Below are positions 7,005-8,316 of a stretch of DNA of 8,316 bases, piece by piece (the stretch's first letter is position 1; every line of letters starts with the position of its first letter). The position numbers and the translations under genes are program-made. The notes under the pieces are model-generated. The model was not told the DNA's origin, searched no databases, and saw only the letters and a list, made by a program, of their open reading frames with translations. The DNA comes from JALYUA01 sp040004225. GTDB taxonomy: Bacteria; Acidobacteriota; Thermoanaerobaculia; UBA5066; Gp7-AA6. Where the stretch lies: the NCBI GenBank assembly GCA_040004225.1, contig JBDUBI010000163.1:1-8316 (forward strand), read 5' to 3'.

Positions 7005-7010
7005 ATTGTA
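7005..7010 (-). promoter_or_regulatory. Possible -10 box for the kinase gene
   Basis: On the minus strand TACAAT (one mismatch to TATAAT) lies 27 nt upstream of the kinase ATG at 6977, within the 175-bp spacer shared with the divergent two-TM gene. I find no good -35 hexamer at 16-18 bp, so this is a weak call. Confidence 0.3.
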
Positions 7011-7152
7011 ACGGCGCGGTCCGCATCGCCAGACGTCCGCGGCCGTCGTCTCGCTGTGGGATCCTTTCGCGAGTGCCGTGAGGGACCGCAAAAGGCTCCC
7101 CCCATGCCCGCGGACCGAGGGGCCCGATCTCTCGCCGGGCTAGACTGAGCTG

Positions 7153-7545
7153 ATGGTGTCGCGCCGCCGGACGGGGGGAAGCTTCGGTTTCGAGCACCAC
7201 TCGAGACCGCTGCTTCCGTGGCCGGCCTTTCGGGCGCGCCTCGTAAAAGCGCTCGGGCTGGGTCTTGCTCTGATCGCCATTTCGCTCGCGGGCGGCATGC
7301 TCGGGTACCGGTTCCTCGCGGAGCAGACGTGGCCAGATTCGTTTTTGAACGCCGCGATGATCCTGTCGGGCATGGGTCCCGTCGGCGACCTCAAAAGCAC
7401 CGGCGCCAAGGTTTTTGCCGGTCTCTATGCCCTTTACAGCGGACTCACGCTGATCTCGATCGTCGGCGTGATCCTGGCGCCCGTCCTGCATCGGTTCCTT
7501 CACAAGTTCCACCTGGAGGAGGGGAAAGACAAGAGCGGGAAATGA
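7153..7545 (+). CDS. Small two-TM membrane protein with a pore-loop-like region
   Basis: This 130-residue protein has a basic N-terminus (SRRR), TM1 at about 31-50 (VKALGLGLALIAISLAGGML), a short amphipathic segment SFLNAAMILSGMGPVG (63-78), TM2 at about 86-112 and a charged tail (HRFLHKFHLEEGKDK). The order TM, short helix, glycine-rich loop, TM, with a KVFAGLYALYSG start to TM2, resembles the pore module of two-TM potassium channels. However, the loop reads GMGPVG, not the TVGYG selectivity filter, so ion conduction is not established. An in-frame TAG at 7141-7143 fixes the start at ATG 7153 or the next codon, GTG. The ribosome-binding site is weak. It diverges from the kinase gene. I do not recognise a named family, and the function is unknown. 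Confidence 0.8.
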   Translation: MVSRRRTGGSFGFEHHSRPLLPWPAFRARLVKALGLGLALIAISLAGGMLGYRFLAEQTWPDSFLNAAMILSGMGPVGDLKSTGAKVFAGLYALYSGLTLISIVGVILAPVLHRFLHKFHLEEGKDKSGK

Positions 7546-7626
7546 TCGGAGACGTCGAGGCTGCGGTCCCGAACCGCCGATGATCCTGTCGACCTTCGGG
7601 ACGAGCTCGTCGGGCCGGACTCCTCT

Positions 7627-7657
7627 TCGTGACCCGGGCGTTCATCGTGACCCGGGC
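7627..7657. repeat. Short direct repeat
   Basis: TCGTGACCCGGGC occurs at 7627-7639 and 7645-7657, an 18-bp period. It lies in the 147-bp gap between the convergent two-TM and glycosyltransferase genes. The gap also holds the 12-bp palindrome GACGAGCTCGTC (7600-7611). No clear bidirectional terminator is seen. It is probably a local duplication. Confidence 0.5.
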
Positions 7658-7692
7658 CCGCGGCAGGGAACCCTGTCTCCCCTCGGACCGCG

Positions 7693-8316
7693 TCAGTTCC
7701 AGTGCTTGAAGTCCGGCGTCCAGGACTCGGCGATCGTGTGTCGGAGGCCGCGGCAGAGATAGATCGGCCTGTTCTCCTCCGACATCCCCCAGGGGTGGAA
7801 GTGCTCGCCCACCTGCTCGACGGAACGGCAGTGGTCTTCGACCCCCTTGCGGCTCCACTGCAGCCAGATCAGGTTCTCGGGCTCGGGCCGCGGCGGTCCC
7901 CAGAAGTAGTGGTTCTGGTGAGCGCAGATCGGCGCGGGGAGTCCGAGCGCCGGGCCGTAGAGGTTCAGCGCGCCGGCCTCGCCGTAATTGCTCGCGAAGA
8001 TGCCGGTGCGGGCGCGCTCCGCGGGCGGGAGGGATCGGTAAATGCGCGCGACGTCCGCGGCGAGCTCCGGCCATCCGAACTGATCTCCGAGGCGCTGCTC
8101 GAGAGGTCCGTCGTGGCGGATCTCCGTCTTCTGCGGCGCGATGCCGAGCCGGCGCTGGTACGCGAGCATTCGGTCCGGCGGCAGGAAGGGGAGCACGGCC
8201 GGGATGAGCGGCACGGTCACGGCCACGATGAGGAGAGCGATCCCGGCTTTCGGCCAGAGCCGTCCCGCGCTCCACTTGCGGCGGTCCAGCCATTCTTCGA
8301 CCGCGACGGCGCCGGC
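7693..8316 (-). CDS. GT39-type (ArnT/PMT-like) membrane glycosyltransferase, C-terminal fragment
   Basis: The frame is open from the right edge of the window to TGA at 7693 and gives the last 207 residues; the start and most membrane helices lie outside. The fragment begins with AGAVAVEEWLDRR, followed by a membrane helix (about 24-45, AGIALLIVAVTVPLIPAVLPF) and then a soluble tail of about 160 residues. That tail has YRSLPPAERARTGIFASNYGEAG (93-115), LNLYGPALGLP (118-128) and HQNHYFWGP (133-141). This pattern is one I associate with the C-terminus of bacterial GT39 (dolichyl-phosphate-mannose mannosyltransferase-like) proteins, which transfer sugars from polyprenyl-phosphate donors on the outer face of the membrane. 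The catalytic N-terminal loop is not in the window, so donor and acceptor cannot be judged. It converges with the two-TM gene. Confidence 0.78.
   Translation of the reverse strand, partial: AGAVAVEEWLDRRKWSAGRLWPKAGIALLIVAVTVPLIPAVLPFLPPDRMLAYQRRLGIAPQKTEIRHDGPLEQRLGDQFGWPELAADVARIYRSLPPAERARTGIFASNYGEAGALNLYGPALGLPAPICAHQNHYFWGPPRPEPENLIWLQWSRKGVEDHCRSVEQVGEHFHPWGMSEENRPIYLCRGLRHTIAESWTPDFKHWN

Noticed and set aside
6978..7091. N-terminal extension of the kinase to 7091
   Set aside because: The 38 extra residues are unlike a kinase N-terminus and would cover the likely promoter. ATG 6977 has a GAGG at good spacing.
7546..7692. tRNA or tRNA-Sec gene in the convergent gap
   Set aside because: I find no T-loop GGTTCRA-type motif or acceptor-stem pairing. 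The same applies to 3819-3941.
7445..8293. 282-codon minus-strand frame
   Set aside because: It is an out-of-frame shadow of the GT39 C-terminal frame, rich in R/P/A, and runs into the 3' end of the two-TM gene.

Overview
This high-GC window reads as a chromosomal segment of an environmental bacterium, most likely from the Acidobacteriota or a nearby lineage. I infer this from three things: a Hanks-type kinase fused to a sulfatase-modifying-factor-like domain and an alpha/beta hydrolase, the style of the kinase domain itself, and G+C-rich CCCTCTCCCC/GGGGAGAGGG palindromes between genes. No phylogenetic marker is present, so this is inference.

Layout. Positions 1-118 hold two palindromic repeats just downstream of a large minus-strand gene (119-3280). 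That gene encodes an adenylation-carrier-condensation (A-T-C) protein whose adenylation domain resembles the oxalate-CoA ligase (PCS60/AAE3) group. Upstream of it on the same strand, after an 83-nt gap with a perfect 9-bp inverted repeat, lies a small exported thioredoxin-like gene (3364-3726) interrupted by one in-frame TGA. Positions 3727-4001 carry two more palindromic repeats in opposite orientation. Positions 4002-6977 (minus) encode a 991-residue membrane receptor-like Ser/Thr kinase with PEGA-like, FGE-like and alpha/beta-hydrolase modules. A 175-bp divergent spacer leads to a plus-strand two-TM protein (7153-7545) with a pore-loop-like centre. It converges on the C-terminal part of a GT39-type membrane glycosyltransferase (7693 to the window edge, minus).

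Main discovery. The thioredoxin-like gene is best read as a selenoprotein. The TGA falls at the first position of a UxxC redox motif (Sec-Pro-Ile-Cys). The upstream ATG has a perfect AGGAGG ribosome-binding site and begins a Tat-like signal peptide. A hairpin with a GU in its loop lies 27 nt after the TGA, where a bacterial SECIS element should be. Ordinary gene calling would start at a GTG that is actually in the SECIS loop and would lose the signal peptide and the active site.

Cooperation between genes. The kinase, selenoprotein and A-T-C genes all point left, but repeats with terminator-like symmetry separate the kinase from the selenoprotein. The selenoprotein and the A-T-C gene might share a transcript. 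No metabolic pathway linking them is evident, and the A-T-C product cannot be predicted from this window.
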